A stretch of 64,000 bases of DNA from Streptomyces sp. NRRL WC-3618 (GCF_001280005.1 NZ_LGDW01000248.1:1-64000), one strand, 5' to 3'; positions 8,883 through 18,100 are shown, numbered from the stretch's first letter. Made by a program: numbers and translations. The notes: generated from the sequence alone by a model not told the origin.

Positions 8883-8902
8883 TGACCTGCGACTGTCTCC
8901 AG

Positions 8903-8976
<74 letters not shown>

Positions 8977-9061
8977 GTGCGTCCACGTGATCACGCGAAC
9001 AGAACCTTACCGCACGTCAGGGGCTGCCCGAAGACGGCCGGGGGCGCGCGACAATCGGGGT

Positions 9062-9595
9062 ATGAGCAGCGCGTCGGAGGGCCGGGCAGTCATGGGCGGG
9101 CGGGATCGGGACAAGGAGGGGCGCGCGCGCAACGCGCGGCCCCGGGACGGGCTCGGGCGCCCGCTGCCGTACGGCGATCCCGGGGTGGCCCGGCAGCCCG
9201 AAGGGGTCGTACGCCGTCCCGAGGACAGCGTCGTCGAGGCACAGGCGTTGCTGGACGCCGGGAAACCGTTCCATGCGCACGAGGTTTTCGAGGACGCCTG
9301 GAAGTCGGGGCCGGAAGGGGAGCGTCACCTGTGGCGGGGGCTCGCCCAACTGGCCGTGGGGCTCACGCATGCCGCGCGCGGCAACGTCACAGGCGGCGTC
9401 CGGCTGTTGCGGCGCGGGGCCGGTGCGATCGAGGAGTGGGCAGCCGTGGACGCGCGACCGCACCCGTACGGGCTGGACCTCGCGGGGGTCGTCGAGTGGG
9501 CGCGGGGGCTGGCGTCGGAGGTGGAGCGGGAGGCTCTGCCCGTCGACGCGGCGGCTCGGGCGCCACGGTTGTCGAGCCGCGGCGCCGGCGGCTGA
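9062..9595 (+). CDS. DUF309 domain protein
   Basis: A 177-residue protein whose middle carries the DUF309 hallmark: LDAGKPFHAHEVFEDAWK, then LWRGLAQLAVGLTHAARGN and GAGAIEEW. DUF309 proteins are small all-helical proteins without assigned biochemistry; the conserved His/Glu (HAHEVFE) and Trp residues are present. The first 60 residues are charged and low in complexity (RDRDKEGRARNARPRDG), so the true start could be further in. The ATG at 9062 has only a weak GGGG upstream. Divergent from tRNA-Pro and not visibly part of an operon. Confidence 0.8.
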   Translation: MSSASEGRAVMGGRDRDKEGRARNARPRDGLGRPLPYGDPGVARQPEGVVRRPEDSVVEAQALLDAGKPFHAHEVFEDAWKSGPEGERHLWRGLAQLAVGLTHAARGNVTGGVRLLRRGAGAIEEWAAVDARPHPYGLDLAGVVEWARGLASEVEREALPVDAAARAPRLSSRGAGG

Positions 9596-9761
9596 TCCGG
9601 TCCGAGGGCCCGTTGTCAGCGGGGTTCGGCAGACTCGGGGACGTGCGAGCCGGCGCCCGTCGGCAGGACTGCGGAAAACATGACGGGGCGCCCACTGAAG
9701 GCCGTCGTGCCAAGCGAGAAACCAGGTGCCCCGCCACCCGGGCCGCTGCCACACTCCTGGC

Positions 9762-10298
9762 ATGTCCCCGGCCCCGACCCCAGCCCCGGCCCGTTTCCGT
9801 GACCCCCGCAGTACCGTGTACGACTTCCTCGGTTCGGTTCTGGTGCGCTGTCCGCGCTGTGAGCGGGCCGCGTATGTCCAGCGGGACCCTCACAGGGCGC
9901 ACCACAAGACCCCCTCGGTGTTCTTCGCGTCGCGGCGCCTGGTGTGCGGAGGCTGTGGTCTGTCCCGTATGTGGTCCGGCGGGTCGGTCGAGTTCTCGGT
10001 CGGCACCGCCGTCCCGGCGTGCGACCCGTACTTCCGGCTCCCTGTGTGGCTGCAGACGGAGACCCGCCACGGTTGGCTGTGGGCGTACAACCTCGAGCAC
10101 CTGACCAGCATCAGGCAGTTCGTCGCGGCCTCCCTGCGCGAGCGTGCGCCGTGGTGCGACGACACCGGGCGGAAGATGACCCTGGTCGCCCGGCTGCCGG
10201 TGTGGGTCAAGAGCGCCAAGAACCGGACCGAGGTCCTGCGCGCCGTCGACCGGATCCAGACCACGCTCAGCGCGAGCCGGCCTCCGGACGGCCGCTGA
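9762..10298 (+). CDS. Zinc-ribbon conserved hypothetical protein
   Basis: A 178-residue protein conserved in Streptomyces. Two Cys pairs, CPRC near residue 30 and CGGC near 66, form a zinc ribbon. After them comes a block rich in Trp and Tyr (DPYFRLPVWLQTETRHGWLW, AYNLEHL, RERAPWC) and a basic C-terminal helix. Some databases label such proteins TFIIB-type zinc-ribbon proteins, but no function is established. ATG 9762 is preferred over 9726 because the extra residues are not protein-like. It ends back-to-back with the convergent transporter gene with no spacer. Confidence 0.72.
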   Translation: MSPAPTPAPARFRDPRSTVYDFLGSVLVRCPRCERAAYVQRDPHRAHHKTPSVFFASRRLVCGGCGLSRMWSGGSVEFSVGTAVPACDPYFRLPVWLQTETRHGWLWAYNLEHLTSIRQFVAASLRERAPWCDDTGRKMTLVARLPVWVKSAKNRTEVLRAVDRIQTTLSASRPPDGR

Positions 10299-11081
10299 TC
10301 AGCGCAACAACAGCTGTGCGCCGCCCACCACCGTCGCCGCGATCACCAGCCGTTCGAACAGCCGCTGGTTGATTCGGTTCACAGCCCATTTGCCCAGAAA
10401 CGCTCCGGGGACCACGAACACCACGAGCGCCGCGTCAAGCAGAAGCGAGTGGCCGTCGATCAGGCCGAGGCCCGCGCTGAAGGGGACCTTCGAGACGTTC
10501 ACGATCAGGAAGAAGAACGCCGACGTTCCCAGGAAGCCGAGCTTGCGGAATCCGGCGGACAGGAGATACATCGACATGACCGGGCCGCCCGCGTTGGCGA
10601 CCATCGTCGTGAAGCCACCGAGGATCCCGTACGAGCGGGCCTTGAGACGGCCTGCGGGTGTACTCACCGCGTCCGGTTCGTCGTCCTCCGACTCCGCCTC
10701 CGCGCGCCGCCGGCGCCACACCGTCACCCCGGTCATCAGCAGCAGGATCGCCCCGATCGAGGTCCGTACGACCTCGTCGTCCGCCCACACCAAGAACGCC
10801 GTGCCGACGACCACGCCCACCGCGACCGCCGGAAACAGCCGCCACAGGGTCGGCCAGTGGGCGTGTCTGCGGTAGGTCAGGACGGCGAGTACATCGCCCG
10901 CGATCAGGATCGGCAGCAGTACGCCGGTGGACTCGCGGGCGGGCAGGACGGCCGCGAAGATCGCCAGACTGACCGTGTTGGCCCCGCTGACGGCGGTCTT
11001 GGAGAAGCCGACGAGTACGGCCGCCGCGGCGAGCGCGGCGAATTCCCAGTGCGTTATGTGCCAGAGCGTCATCGTGTTCAT
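10299..11081 (-). CDS. TSUP family membrane transporter (TauE/SafE type)
   Basis: A 260-residue inner-membrane protein with about seven or eight hydrophobic segments and the two-fold layout of the TSUP family. A GFSKTAVSGAN signature sits in the first repeat, GGFTTMVANAGGPVMSMYL in the second. The family exports or imports sulfite, sulfoacetate or other small organosulfur anions; the substrate here is unknown. A charged cytoplasmic linker (RRRRAEAESEDDEPD) sits mid-protein. It stands alone and is convergent with the zinc-ribbon gene. Confidence 0.88.
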   Translation of the reverse strand: MNTMTLWHITHWEFAALAAAAVLVGFSKTAVSGANTVSLAIFAAVLPARESTGVLLPILIAGDVLAVLTYRRHAHWPTLWRLFPAVAVGVVVGTAFLVWADDEVVRTSIGAILLLMTGVTVWRRRRAEAESEDDEPDAVSTPAGRLKARSYGILGGFTTMVANAGGPVMSMYLLSAGFRKLGFLGTSAFFFLIVNVSKVPFSAGLGLIDGHSLLLDAALVVFVVPGAFLGKWAVNRINQRLFERLVIAATVVGGAQLLLR

Positions 11082-11303
11082 GCGGACACTGATGCTATGC
11101 CCCGACGCTATGCCCCCTGAACTGCGGTCATAGCGACCGTCGCGCCGGCTGATCCCTGCCCCGCACCGGGGTCACCGACCTCCCCGACGCGTCACCGTGG
11201 ACCGGCCACCCCGACCCCTGGGAGGATCGGACAGAGGAGCAGACGCCACCCACCACCACGCCACCACGCCTCGCACACCTTCAACGACGCCCCCGGAGAA
11301 GCC

Positions 11304-12170
11304 ATGGCCGAGACCCGCGAGTACGTCCTCACCGGCACCCGGGGCACGATCGCCGTCCGCGAGTGGCACCGCCCCACCCACGGTGATCTCGGCCGCCCGA
11401 TCGAACAAGCGCCCCGTTACCTCGCCGTCCTCTCGCACGGGTACGCCGAGCACATGGGCCGCTACGAGGAGCTCGCCGAGGTTCTCGTGGCCCACGGCGC
11501 CACCGTCCTCGGCCCCGACCACCAGGGACACGGCAGGTCGGCGGGCGAACGGGCGGTGATCGCGGACTTCGAGGACGTCGTCACCGATCTGCACAGCGCC
11601 GTCGCCGTCGCCCGGGCAGCCCGTCCGGACGTACCGGTCGTCCTGATCGGCCACTCCGCCGGCGGCCTGGTCGCGGCCCGTTTCGCGCAGCGGTACCGCG
11701 ACGAACTCGCTGCGCTCGTCCTGTCCGCGCCCGTGCTCGGCAACTGGGACCTGCCGGGGCGCCTGCTCGCGCTCGACGAGATCCCCGACCGGCCCATCAG
11801 CCCGGCCACGCTGTCCCGCGACCCCGCGGTCGGGGCGGCGTACACGGCGGACCCGCTGGTGTGGCACGGTCCGATGAAGCGGCCGACGCTGAAGGCGTTC
11901 GTACGGACGCTGGACACCGTGGCGAAGAGCGGTGACGTCGGCCCGCTGCCGCTGCTGTGGCTGCACGGCGACGACGACCGGCTGGTGCCGCTCGCCGGTA
12001 GCCGCGTCGGCGTCGAGGAACTGCGCGGCACGGACTGGACCGAGCGAATCTTTCCGGGCGCCCGGCACGACATCTTCCTGGAACTGGAGGCGGACAAGGC
12101 CGCGGCCTTCGCCGAACTGACCGCATTCGTGGACCGGGTGCTCGCGGCTCGATCCGAAAGCCCGAAGTGA
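11304..12170 (+). CDS. Alpha/beta hydrolase, monoacylglycerol-lipase-like
   Basis: A 288-residue serine hydrolase of the lysophospholipase/monoacylglycerol lipase group. Visible: oxyanion HGYAEHMGRYEELA, GPDHQGHGRSAG, the nucleophile elbow GHSAGG (Ser about residue 118), the acid region LHGDDDRLVP and the late catalytic His in ARHDIFLE. No signal peptide, so intracellular. It probably cleaves monoacylglycerols or related esters. It stands alone; downstream at 12168-12206 a 13-bp unit (TGAACGCGTGGAC) is repeated about three times, a short slippage tract. Confidence 0.9.
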   Translation: MAETREYVLTGTRGTIAVREWHRPTHGDLGRPIEQAPRYLAVLSHGYAEHMGRYEELAEVLVAHGATVLGPDHQGHGRSAGERAVIADFEDVVTDLHSAVAVARAARPDVPVVLIGHSAGGLVAARFAQRYRDELAALVLSAPVLGNWDLPGRLLALDEIPDRPISPATLSRDPAVGAAYTADPLVWHGPMKRPTLKAFVRTLDTVAKSGDVGPLPLLWLHGDDDRLVPLAGSRVGVEELRGTDWTERIFPGARHDIFLELEADKAAAFAELTAFVDRVLAARSESPK

Positions 12171-12279
12171 ACGCGTGGACTGAACGCGTGGACTGAACGT
12201 ACGGGCTGAACACACCCGGCGATTCCCGTGGCCGATTCCGTCACGTTTCCCCCCTTCCGACCTGGGCACCCGCGTCCCC

Positions 12280-12522
12280 ATGGAGTGGTTGCGGCGAGCG
12301 GCCTGCGCGGGAGAGGACCCGGAGCTCTTCTTCCCCGTGGGCACGACGGGGCCGGCGGTGCGGGACATCGCCGCTGCGAAGCGTGTGTGCGCCCACTGCC
12401 CGGTGACCCCGCAGTGCCTGGACTGGGCCCTGCGCAGCGGTCAGACCTCGGGCGTGTGGGGCGGCACCTGCGAGGACGAGCGCGCCGCGCTGCTCCGTAC
12501 CGCGAGAGAACGGGTCCGGTAG
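12280..12522 (+). CDS. WhiB-like iron-sulfur regulator
   Basis: An 80-residue Wbl protein, an actinobacteria-specific [4Fe-4S] regulator that works with the principal sigma factor. The four cluster cysteines are visible: C9 (RRAACAGED), then C37 and C40 in CAHC, and C46 in PQCLDWAL. The G(V/I)WGG turn appears as SGVWGGTCEDER, with a basic C-terminus for DNA contact. An extra Cys follows the turn, where most paralogues have Met or Leu-Ser. Which Wbl paralogue this is cannot be decided from sequence alone. It is followed 37 bp later by the Dps gene. Confidence 0.93.
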   Translation: MEWLRRAACAGEDPELFFPVGTTGPAVRDIAAAKRVCAHCPVTPQCLDWALRSGQTSGVWGGTCEDERAALLRTARERVR

Positions 12523-12559
12523 CGGGAATCCGGGCCGAGTCACGAGGAGGAGCCACCCC

Positions 12560-13042
12560 ATGACTGTCGTGAAGAGCAGCCTGCCGGAGCCGGAGCGCCG
12601 GATCACCGGCGACGCCCTGCAGGAGACCTTGGTGGATCTGCTGGCGCTGTCGCTGATCGGGAAGCAGGCCCACTGGAACATCGTGGGGCCGAGGTTCCGT
12701 TCGATCCATCTGCAGCTCGACGAGGTGGTGTCGGCGGCCCGCGCGTTCTCCGACACGGTCGCCGAGCGCTCGTCGGCCCTCGGCGTACCGCCGGACGGCC
12801 GCCCCGAGACCGTCGCCTCGGCCTCCGTGTTCCAGGGCCCGAAGGACGGCTGGATTCAGGACACGCAGGTCGTACAGCTTCTCGTCGAGGCCCTGGCGAC
12901 GGCGATCGAACGTCTGCGCAAGCGCATCGAGGCTACGGAGGAGGCGGATCCGGTCACCCAGGACCTGTTGATCGGCATCACTGCCGAACTGGAGAAGCAG
13001 CGCTGGATGTTCGAGGCGGAGAACACGACCCACGGCGGCTGA
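12560..13042 (+). CDS. dps: Dps-type ferritin-like protein
   Basis: A 160-residue member of the Dps/starvation ferritin family, dodecameric shells that oxidise and store iron and protect DNA. The ferroxidase-site region is clear: LSLIGKQAHWNIVGPRFRSI HLQLDEVV with His and Asp/Glu ligands, followed by AERSSALGVPPDGR. GAGGAGG about 9 nt upstream supports the ATG. The N-terminus (MTVVKSSLPEPERR) has one or two basic residues that could touch DNA. Adjacent to the WhiB-like gene; co-transcription is possible but not shown. Confidence 0.92.
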   Translation: MTVVKSSLPEPERRITGDALQETLVDLLALSLIGKQAHWNIVGPRFRSIHLQLDEVVSAARAFSDTVAERSSALGVPPDGRPETVASASVFQGPKDGWIQDTQVVQLLVEALATAIERLRKRIEATEEADPVTQDLLIGITAELEKQRWMFEAENTTHGG

Positions 13043-13105
13043 CACGGTCCCTGTGCAAGTCCTGCAAATCCTGCAAGTCCTCAGGCCGTCCCGCTCTCCT
13101 CCCCC

Positions 13106-13795
13106 TCACCCGAGCACCCAGCCCCCGTCCACGCTCAGGTCGATCGCGTTGACGGACCGGTTGCGCAGCAGGAAGTCGACGGCGTCCACGATGTCGGCCA
13201 TCGTCGCCAGTCGGCCGGACGGCGTCCGGGCCCGCAGGTCCGCCAGTACCTCCGCGGGTTTGTCGCGCCAGTACGGACTGTCGCCGACAACTCCCGGGTG
13301 CACGGCGTTGACCCGGACCGGCGCGAGCTCAAGGGCAAGAGTGCGGACGAGGCCGGTCACGCCCGCGTTGACGGTCGCCACCGTCGTCGCGCCCGCATAG
13401 GGCCGTTCCTTGGCCTGGCCGCCGAACAGCACGATGGCACTGGCGTCGTGGAGACGTGGGCGCAGGGTGTGCACGACCTCGGTGTAGCCGACGAGTTTCA
13501 GGGTGACGAGATGCAGGGCCGTGTCGATGTCGTACGCGGTGACCCGGTTCTCGTCGCGCGAGACGCCCGCGAGGACGAGATGGTCGACCGTCCCGACTCC
13601 GGCGAGCGCGGCGGCGATGTCATGGGGCCGCGAGAGGTCGAGGGCCAGACCCCGGGCGCCGATCTCCTTGGCCACCGCGTCGGCGCGCCGCGCCTCCCGC
13701 CCGGTCAGGACGACGTCGTCGCCGCACTCGACTCGGGCCCGGGCGAACTCACGGCCGATTCCGGACGTACCGCCGACAACGACCACACTGCTCAT
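13106..13795 (-). CDS. SDR family oxidoreductase
   Basis: A 229-residue short-chain dehydrogenase. It begins MSSVVVVGGTSGIGREFARA (nucleotide-binding GxxxGxG) and has the LVLAGVSRDEN strand, the NAGVTGLVRTLALELAPVRV helix and the DLSVDGGWVLG end. The usual YxxxK is replaced by an atypical ATTVATVNAGV stretch, so catalysis may be altered or the Tyr supplied elsewhere. Its ATG overlaps the bicupin stop as ATGA, placing it as the last gene of the seven-gene operon read from about 20.1 kb. Its substrate is probably an intermediate of that pathway. Confidence 0.85.
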   Translation of the reverse strand: MSSVVVVGGTSGIGREFARARVECGDDVVLTGREARRADAVAKEIGARGLALDLSRPHDIAAALAGVGTVDHLVLAGVSRDENRVTAYDIDTALHLVTLKLVGYTEVVHTLRPRLHDASAIVLFGGQAKERPYAGATTVATVNAGVTGLVRTLALELAPVRVNAVHPGVVGDSPYWRDKPAEVLADLRARTPSGRLATMADIVDAVDFLLRNRSVNAIDLSVDGGWVLG

Positions 13796-14727
13796 GCCCA
13801 GCCCTTCCTGTCTCTGTCCCTGTCCTCGTCCCTGTCCTCGTCCCGCGCGTTCCGCGTTACGTCCCTGAGGTGGTCCCAGTCCCTGGTGAACCGGTAGGAG
13901 TGGCGCGGCGGTGGCTGCGGTGCCTGTGTCTCCAGCCAACGGACGGGCCCGTCACCGGCGTTGGTGAAACCGTGGACACAACCGGCGCCCGCCCAGGCGG
14001 CGTCGCCGGGGCCGAGCCGGTGGCGTTCGCCGTCGAAGGTGGCGTCGACGACCCCTTCGAGGATCAGATAGGTCTCCTCGAAGGGGTGGTCGTGCGTTCC
14101 GGCGACGCCGTCGGGCGCGTACCGCACCATGAACATCGTCGAGGCGACGGCGCCCAGGTCGCTGTCGACCATCATCTTCACGGTGATCCCGCTGTAGACG
14201 AGCAGCGCGGTGCGCATGCTCACCGACACGGCCAACAGGTCCTGGGACTGCTTGCCGGGGTCCATCTGAGCGGGCTCGAAGTGGCCGAACGACCGGGTGC
14301 GCGGGTCGCGTACGTCGATCCGGACGCGCTCGCGCTCCGGCAGTGCCGGCACGGACCAGGTGTCGTAGCCGTAGCGGGCGCGCGGCACGGGTGCGAGCAT
14401 GTCGGCCCAACGGGCCGCCGTCCCAGTGGAGTCCGCGCCGCGCCAGCCGTGCGGCACGCCCGTGGGAAGGAGCCCGTAGTCGCCCTCTTCGAGGAGGTAG
14501 GAGCCCTCGGGCACGTCGAGGATCACGGTCCCGTCGAGCACATGGAAGCTCTCCTCGTACGAGTGCACATGGGCGCCCACCCTCCCGTCCGGCCGCAACT
14601 CGCAGAGCCCGAAACCGGTGTGTACGCTCCCGTCCTCCTCGCCGATGACCGTGCGGCGCCGGAAGCCGCCCCTGTCGTACGGGAGTTGCGGTGCGTCCGC
14701 CGCGCGCCGCACCACGAAGCCGGTCAT
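13792..14727 (-). CDS. Double-cupin protein
   Basis: A 311-residue bicupin. The first cupin has GAHVHSYEESFHVLDG then PTGVPHGWRG; the second has GTHDHPFEETYLILEG then WAGAGCVHGFTN. Both therefore keep His/Glu metal ligands. The layout recalls ureidoglycine aminohydrolase-type bicupins, which act on small nitrogen compounds, but that is only a fold-level comparison. The C-terminal tail is a run of Arg/Asp/Glu (RDEDRDEDRDRDRK) from a short DNA repeat at about 13805-13850. Start and stop codons overlap both neighbours by four bases, indicating tight coupling with the amidohydrolase and SDR. Confidence 0.82.
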   Translation of the reverse strand: MTGFVVRRAADAPQLPYDRGGFRRRTVIGEEDGSVHTGFGLCELRPDGRVGAHVHSYEESFHVLDGTVILDVPEGSYLLEEGDYGLLPTGVPHGWRGADSTGTAARWADMLAPVPRARYGYDTWSVPALPERERVRIDVRDPRTRSFGHFEPAQMDPGKQSQDLLAVSVSMRTALLVYSGITVKMMVDSDLGAVASTMFMVRYAPDGVAGTHDHPFEETYLILEGVVDATFDGERHRLGPGDAAWAGAGCVHGFTNAGDGPVRWLETQAPQPPPRHSYRFTRDWDHLRDVTRNARDEDRDEDRDRDRKGWA

Positions 14728-16085
14728 CCCTCGCGCCTCGCCGCGTGTTCCGCCGTCGCCGCCAGCAGCCGGTCGCGGGATTCCTCGACGAGCCGCCGGG
14801 CCCGTCCGGTGTCGGCGAGCAGCTTCCCGTCGCGCTTGACCACGGCGCCGTCGACGATCACCGTCTCGACGTTGGACACATCGGCCGACAGGGTCACCGC
14901 GGCGGTGGCGTCGTGCACCGGCGCCATGTTCAGGGCGGTGGCGTCGAGCGCGACGACGTCGGCGCGTTTGCCGGGGGTCAGGGAGCCGGTGCGGTCTTCG
15001 AGGCCCGCGACATGGGCGCCGTTGACGGTCGCCAGCTCCAGCATCTGACGGGCCGTCAACATCGTTGCGGGGACCGGGGTGTCGGTCTGCCAGGACGCCG
15101 CGTTCACGCGGGCCCGCTCGGCGCCGAAGGCCGCGCGGATCTGGGTGAACATGTCGCCGGGCACGGTGGTGACGACGTCGATGCTGAGCGACGGCCGCAG
15201 TCCGTGCTCGATCGCCTTCATCACGGGCGGCCAGCCGTGCCCCATCTGGGTCTCGACCTGCGGCGCGATCGACACCGTACCGCCGCTGTCGGCGACCATC
15301 CGCCACTCCTCCTCACTGAGATAGCAGCAGTGGACGTAGGTGGTGTCGGAGCCCAGCAGGCCCAGCTCGTGGAGTTGCCTCACCATGCCGAAACGGCCCG
15401 CCAGCCGGCCCATGGCGACGTGCACGGTGATCGGGATGCCCAGTTCACGGGCGAGGGCCCATTCGGCGGTGACGACGTCGTTGGTGCAGAAGCCGGGTCC
15501 ACGCGTGGCCAGCCCCATCGTCAACAGGCCGCTGTCGGAGGCGAAGTACTCGGAACGGATGCGCCGTACGTCGTCACCGGGTATCGCGATCTTGCTCTCG
15601 AACCAGTAGTCGGAAAGGGAGGTGTTGGCGCTGCCGTAGGCGTACTGGGCGCGGATTCCGGACTCCGCGAGGGCCCGTACGGCCGCGTCCGGATGCCCGG
15701 GGGTGTTGTTGATGTGGGACCAGTCGACCAGGGTGGTGATGCCCGCGTTGAGGCACTCCAGCGCGCCCGCGAGGTTGCCCGCGTACACGTCCTCGGGGGT
15801 GTAGACGGGGGCGAAGGTGTCGAGGACGTCCACGAAGTAGTCGTCGAGCGTGGCATTGGGCGCGCAACCGCGGATCGGCGCTTCCCAGGTGTGGCGGTGC
15901 GTGTCGACGAAGCCGGGGATCACTATGCGACCGGTCATGTCGAGCACTTCGGCGTCCGCGCCGATCTCGCGTTCGACCGCCACGATCCTCCCGTCCTCGA
16001 TCAGGACGTCGCCCTGGGGCAGTTCCCCGATGTCGGGGTCCATGGAGATCACATGGCCGGAGCGCAACAGGAGTCGATCAGTCAT
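14724..16085 (-). CDS. Amidohydrolase / deaminase (TrzA-AtzA type)
   Basis: A 453-residue metal-dependent hydrolase of the amidohydrolase superfamily, in the cytosine/8-oxoguanine/triazine deaminase branch. It shows GFVDTHRHTWE (HxH metal site), TVHVAMG and YVHCCYLS (His ligands), SIDVVTTVPGDM (the Asp position) and the closing GSLTPGKRADVVALD. It should deaminate or hydrolyse a heterocyclic or amidine substrate. It is coupled by ATGA overlap to the bicupin and follows the E1 genes, so it belongs to the same catabolic unit. The true substrate is unknown. Confidence 0.85.
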   Translation of the reverse strand: MTDRLLLRSGHVISMDPDIGELPQGDVLIEDGRIVAVEREIGADAEVLDMTGRIVIPGFVDTHRHTWEAPIRGCAPNATLDDYFVDVLDTFAPVYTPEDVYAGNLAGALECLNAGITTLVDWSHINNTPGHPDAAVRALAESGIRAQYAYGSANTSLSDYWFESKIAIPGDDVRRIRSEYFASDSGLLTMGLATRGPGFCTNDVVTAEWALARELGIPITVHVAMGRLAGRFGMVRQLHELGLLGSDTTYVHCCYLSEEEWRMVADSGGTVSIAPQVETQMGHGWPPVMKAIEHGLRPSLSIDVVTTVPGDMFTQIRAAFGAERARVNAASWQTDTPVPATMLTARQMLELATVNGAHVAGLEDRTGSLTPGKRADVVALDATALNMAPVHDATAAVTLSADVSNVETVIVDGAVVKRDGKLLADTGRARRLVEESRDRLLAATAEHAARREG

Positions 16086-16118
16086 CGCCCTTCCTCCCAG
16101 GGAGAGTCGGTCCGCATG

Positions 16119-17132
16119 TCAGTAGGCCGAGAGTTCGCGTACGGCCGCCACGACCTTGTCCACGGTGGGGATGACCCGCTGCTCCAGCGCGTCGGCGAAC
16201 GGCAGCGGCACGCATTCCCCCGCCACCCGTCGCACCGGTGCGTCGAGCAGTCGGAACCCCTCGTCAGCGACGACGGACACGAGCGTCGCGCCCCATCCGC
16301 CCTGGTACGGGTTCTCCTCGACGATGGTAAGTCGGGAGGTCTTGCCCAGCGAGGCGAGAACGGTGCTGACGTCCAGCGGTACCAGGCACCGCAGGTCGAC
16401 GACCGCCGCGTCGATGCCCTCCCCGGCCAGCTGTTCGGCGGCGGTGAGCGCGAGGGGGACCATCGAGGCGAGGGCCACGAGCGTGATGTCGGCGCCCTCG
16501 CGGACGACGGCCGCCTTTCCCAGTTCCACCACGTGATCCGGGGGTGCGGGCGCGCCTTTGCTCGCGAACAGCCCCTTGTGCTCGAAGAAGACCACGGGGT
16601 CGTCGCTGCGGATCGCGGACGCCATCATGCCGATGACGTCGGCGGGTGTCGACGGTGCCGCGATCTTCAGTCCGGGCACGGTGAACGCCCAGTTCTCGGT
16701 GGCCTGCGAGTGCTGCGCCCCGAAGCCGAGGCCGCCGCCGTTCGCGGTGCGGACGACGAGGGGCACGGTCACCTGACCACCCGTCATATACCGTACTTTC
16801 GGTATCTCGTTGGCCAGGTAGTCCCAGCAACAGGCCAGGAAGTCCGAGAACATGATCTCGGCGACCGGCCGCATCCCGGTCATGGCGGCGCCCATCGCGG
16901 CGCCCACGATGGCCTGTTCGGAGATGGGCGTGTCCCACACCCGTCCGGGCCCGAACTCCTTGAACAGCCCGGCGGTCGTCTTGAACACGCCGCCGGCCTC
17001 CCCGATGTCCTCCCCCAGGCACACGACCGCCGGATCGCGTCGCATCTCCCGCGCGATGCCCTCGGCGACCGCCTCTCGATAGGTGATCTGCCGCTGTCCA
17101 GCCGCTTCCTGAGTGTCCGTCAGTTCCGCCAT
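16119..17132 (-). CDS. 2-oxoacid dehydrogenase E1, beta subunit
   Basis: A 337-residue transketolase-like protein, the beta half of a thiamine-diphosphate E1 of the acetoin / branched-chain 2-oxoacid dehydrogenase class. Visible: ITYREAVAEGIAREM, GEDIGEAGG (the conserved Glu that activates thiamine), DTPISEQAIVGAA, ANGGGLGFGAQHSQ and the C-terminal VPLDVSTVL and VEENPYQGGWG. GGAGG precedes the ATG. It overlaps the alpha gene by 13 bases. No E2 or E3 gene lies nearby, so it either borrows them or works as an E1-only decarboxylase/ligase. Confidence 0.88.
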   Translation of the reverse strand: MAELTDTQEAAGQRQITYREAVAEGIAREMRRDPAVVCLGEDIGEAGGVFKTTAGLFKEFGPGRVWDTPISEQAIVGAAMGAAMTGMRPVAEIMFSDFLACCWDYLANEIPKVRYMTGGQVTVPLVVRTANGGGLGFGAQHSQATENWAFTVPGLKIAAPSTPADVIGMMASAIRSDDPVVFFEHKGLFASKGAPAPPDHVVELGKAAVVREGADITLVALASMVPLALTAAEQLAGEGIDAAVVDLRCLVPLDVSTVLASLGKTSRLTIVEENPYQGGWGATLVSVVADEGFRLLDAPVRRVAGECVPLPFADALEQRVIPTVDKVVAAVRELSAY

Positions 17133-18100
17133 GCCGCACCTCCGTCCGCCCATACGTCGGTCAGCGCCTCGGCCGGATCTGGGGCGGGTGCCGCCTTCGC
17201 GGCCTCGACTGCCGCCCGTACGAGAGCAGTTGCCCGCTCGTCGGCCGCCGTCATCTCCGCCGCTGTCACGCCCAGTTCGGCGAGGCGGCCGCGCGCGACG
17301 TCCAACGGGTCGTGCTTGAGCCAGCGTTCGACTTCTTCGGGGGGCCGGTAGGCGGCCGGGTCGGTGCGGCTGTGTCCGTAGTGGCGGTACGTCTCGGCCT
17401 CCAGGACGGCGGGCCCGTCTCCTGCCCGGGCCCGCCGCGCGAGCCGGTCCACGGCCTCCTGGACGAGCACCACGTCGTTGCCGTCGACGACATCGCCCGG
17501 AATACCGTGGGCCGGGGCCCGGTCGGCGGCCGGCCGGGGCACCGCCGTGACGTCCGCGATCGCCGTGTACTCCATGTAGAGGTTGTTCTCGCAGACGAAC
17601 AGCACCGGCAGTTTCCACACGGCGGCCAGATTGAGCGCCTCGTGGAAGGCGCCGATGTTGGTCGCGCCGTCACCGAAGAAGGCGACCGCGAGCTGGTCGG
17701 TGCCCCGCAGCCGGGCCGACCAGGCGGCGCCGACCGCCATGGGGAGATGGGCGCCGACGATGGCGTACGAGCCGAGCATGCCCTTGGACGCCTTGGTGAG
17801 GTGCATGGAGCCGCCCTTGGCACCGCAGAGGCCGGTGGCGCGGCTCATCAGCTCGGCGAGGCACTCCTCGGGGGTGGCGCCGCGCGCCAGGGCGTGGTGG
17901 TGGCCCCGGTAGGTGGCGAAGACGTAGTCGTCGTCGCGCAGGGCGGCGCTCGCGCCGACGGCGATCGCCTCGTGCCCGGCGGCGAGATGGGTGGTGCCCT
18001 TGACCAGACCGGAGAGGAACAGGTCGTGCGCGGCCTTCTCGGTACGGCGGATGACGGCCATCTGCTCGTACAGGGTGAGGAGTTCGTCCCGGGTGACCAT
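17120..18100 (-). CDS. 2-oxoacid dehydrogenase E1, alpha subunit
   Basis: A 326-residue thiamine-diphosphate enzyme, the alpha half of the E1 pair. The cofactor motif is clear: FFGDGATNIGAFHEALNLA ending in VCENN. Family markers HLAAGHEAIAVGA, YRGHHHALARG and GAKGGSMHL fit the acetoin dehydrogenase / pyruvate dehydrogenase alpha group. The ATG overlaps the stop of the M24-type gene by one base (TGATG) and the end overlaps the beta gene. Together they should decarboxylate a 2-oxoacid or cleave a 2-hydroxyketone produced by the operon's hydrolases; the substrate is not known. Confidence 0.88.
   Translation of the reverse strand: MVTRDELLTLYEQMAVIRRTEKAAHDLFLSGLVKGTTHLAAGHEAIAVGASAALRDDDYVFATYRGHHHALARGATPEECLAELMSRATGLCGAKGGSMHLTKASKGMLGSYAIVGAHLPMAVGAAWSARLRGTDQLAVAFFGDGATNIGAFHEALNLAAVWKLPVLFVCENNLYMEYTAIADVTAVPRPAADRAPAHGIPGDVVDGNDVVLVQEAVDRLARRARAGDGPAVLEAETYRHYGHSRTDPAAYRPPEEVERWLKHDPLDVARGRLAELGVTAAEMTAADERATALVRAAVEAAKAAPAPDPAEALTDVWADGGAAWRN

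Noticed and set aside
14691..17351. An 886-codon plus-strand frame across the amidohydrolase and E1 genes
   Set aside because: It mirrors real minus-strand genes with motifs; its own translation is low-complexity His/Arg/Gly/Asp text.
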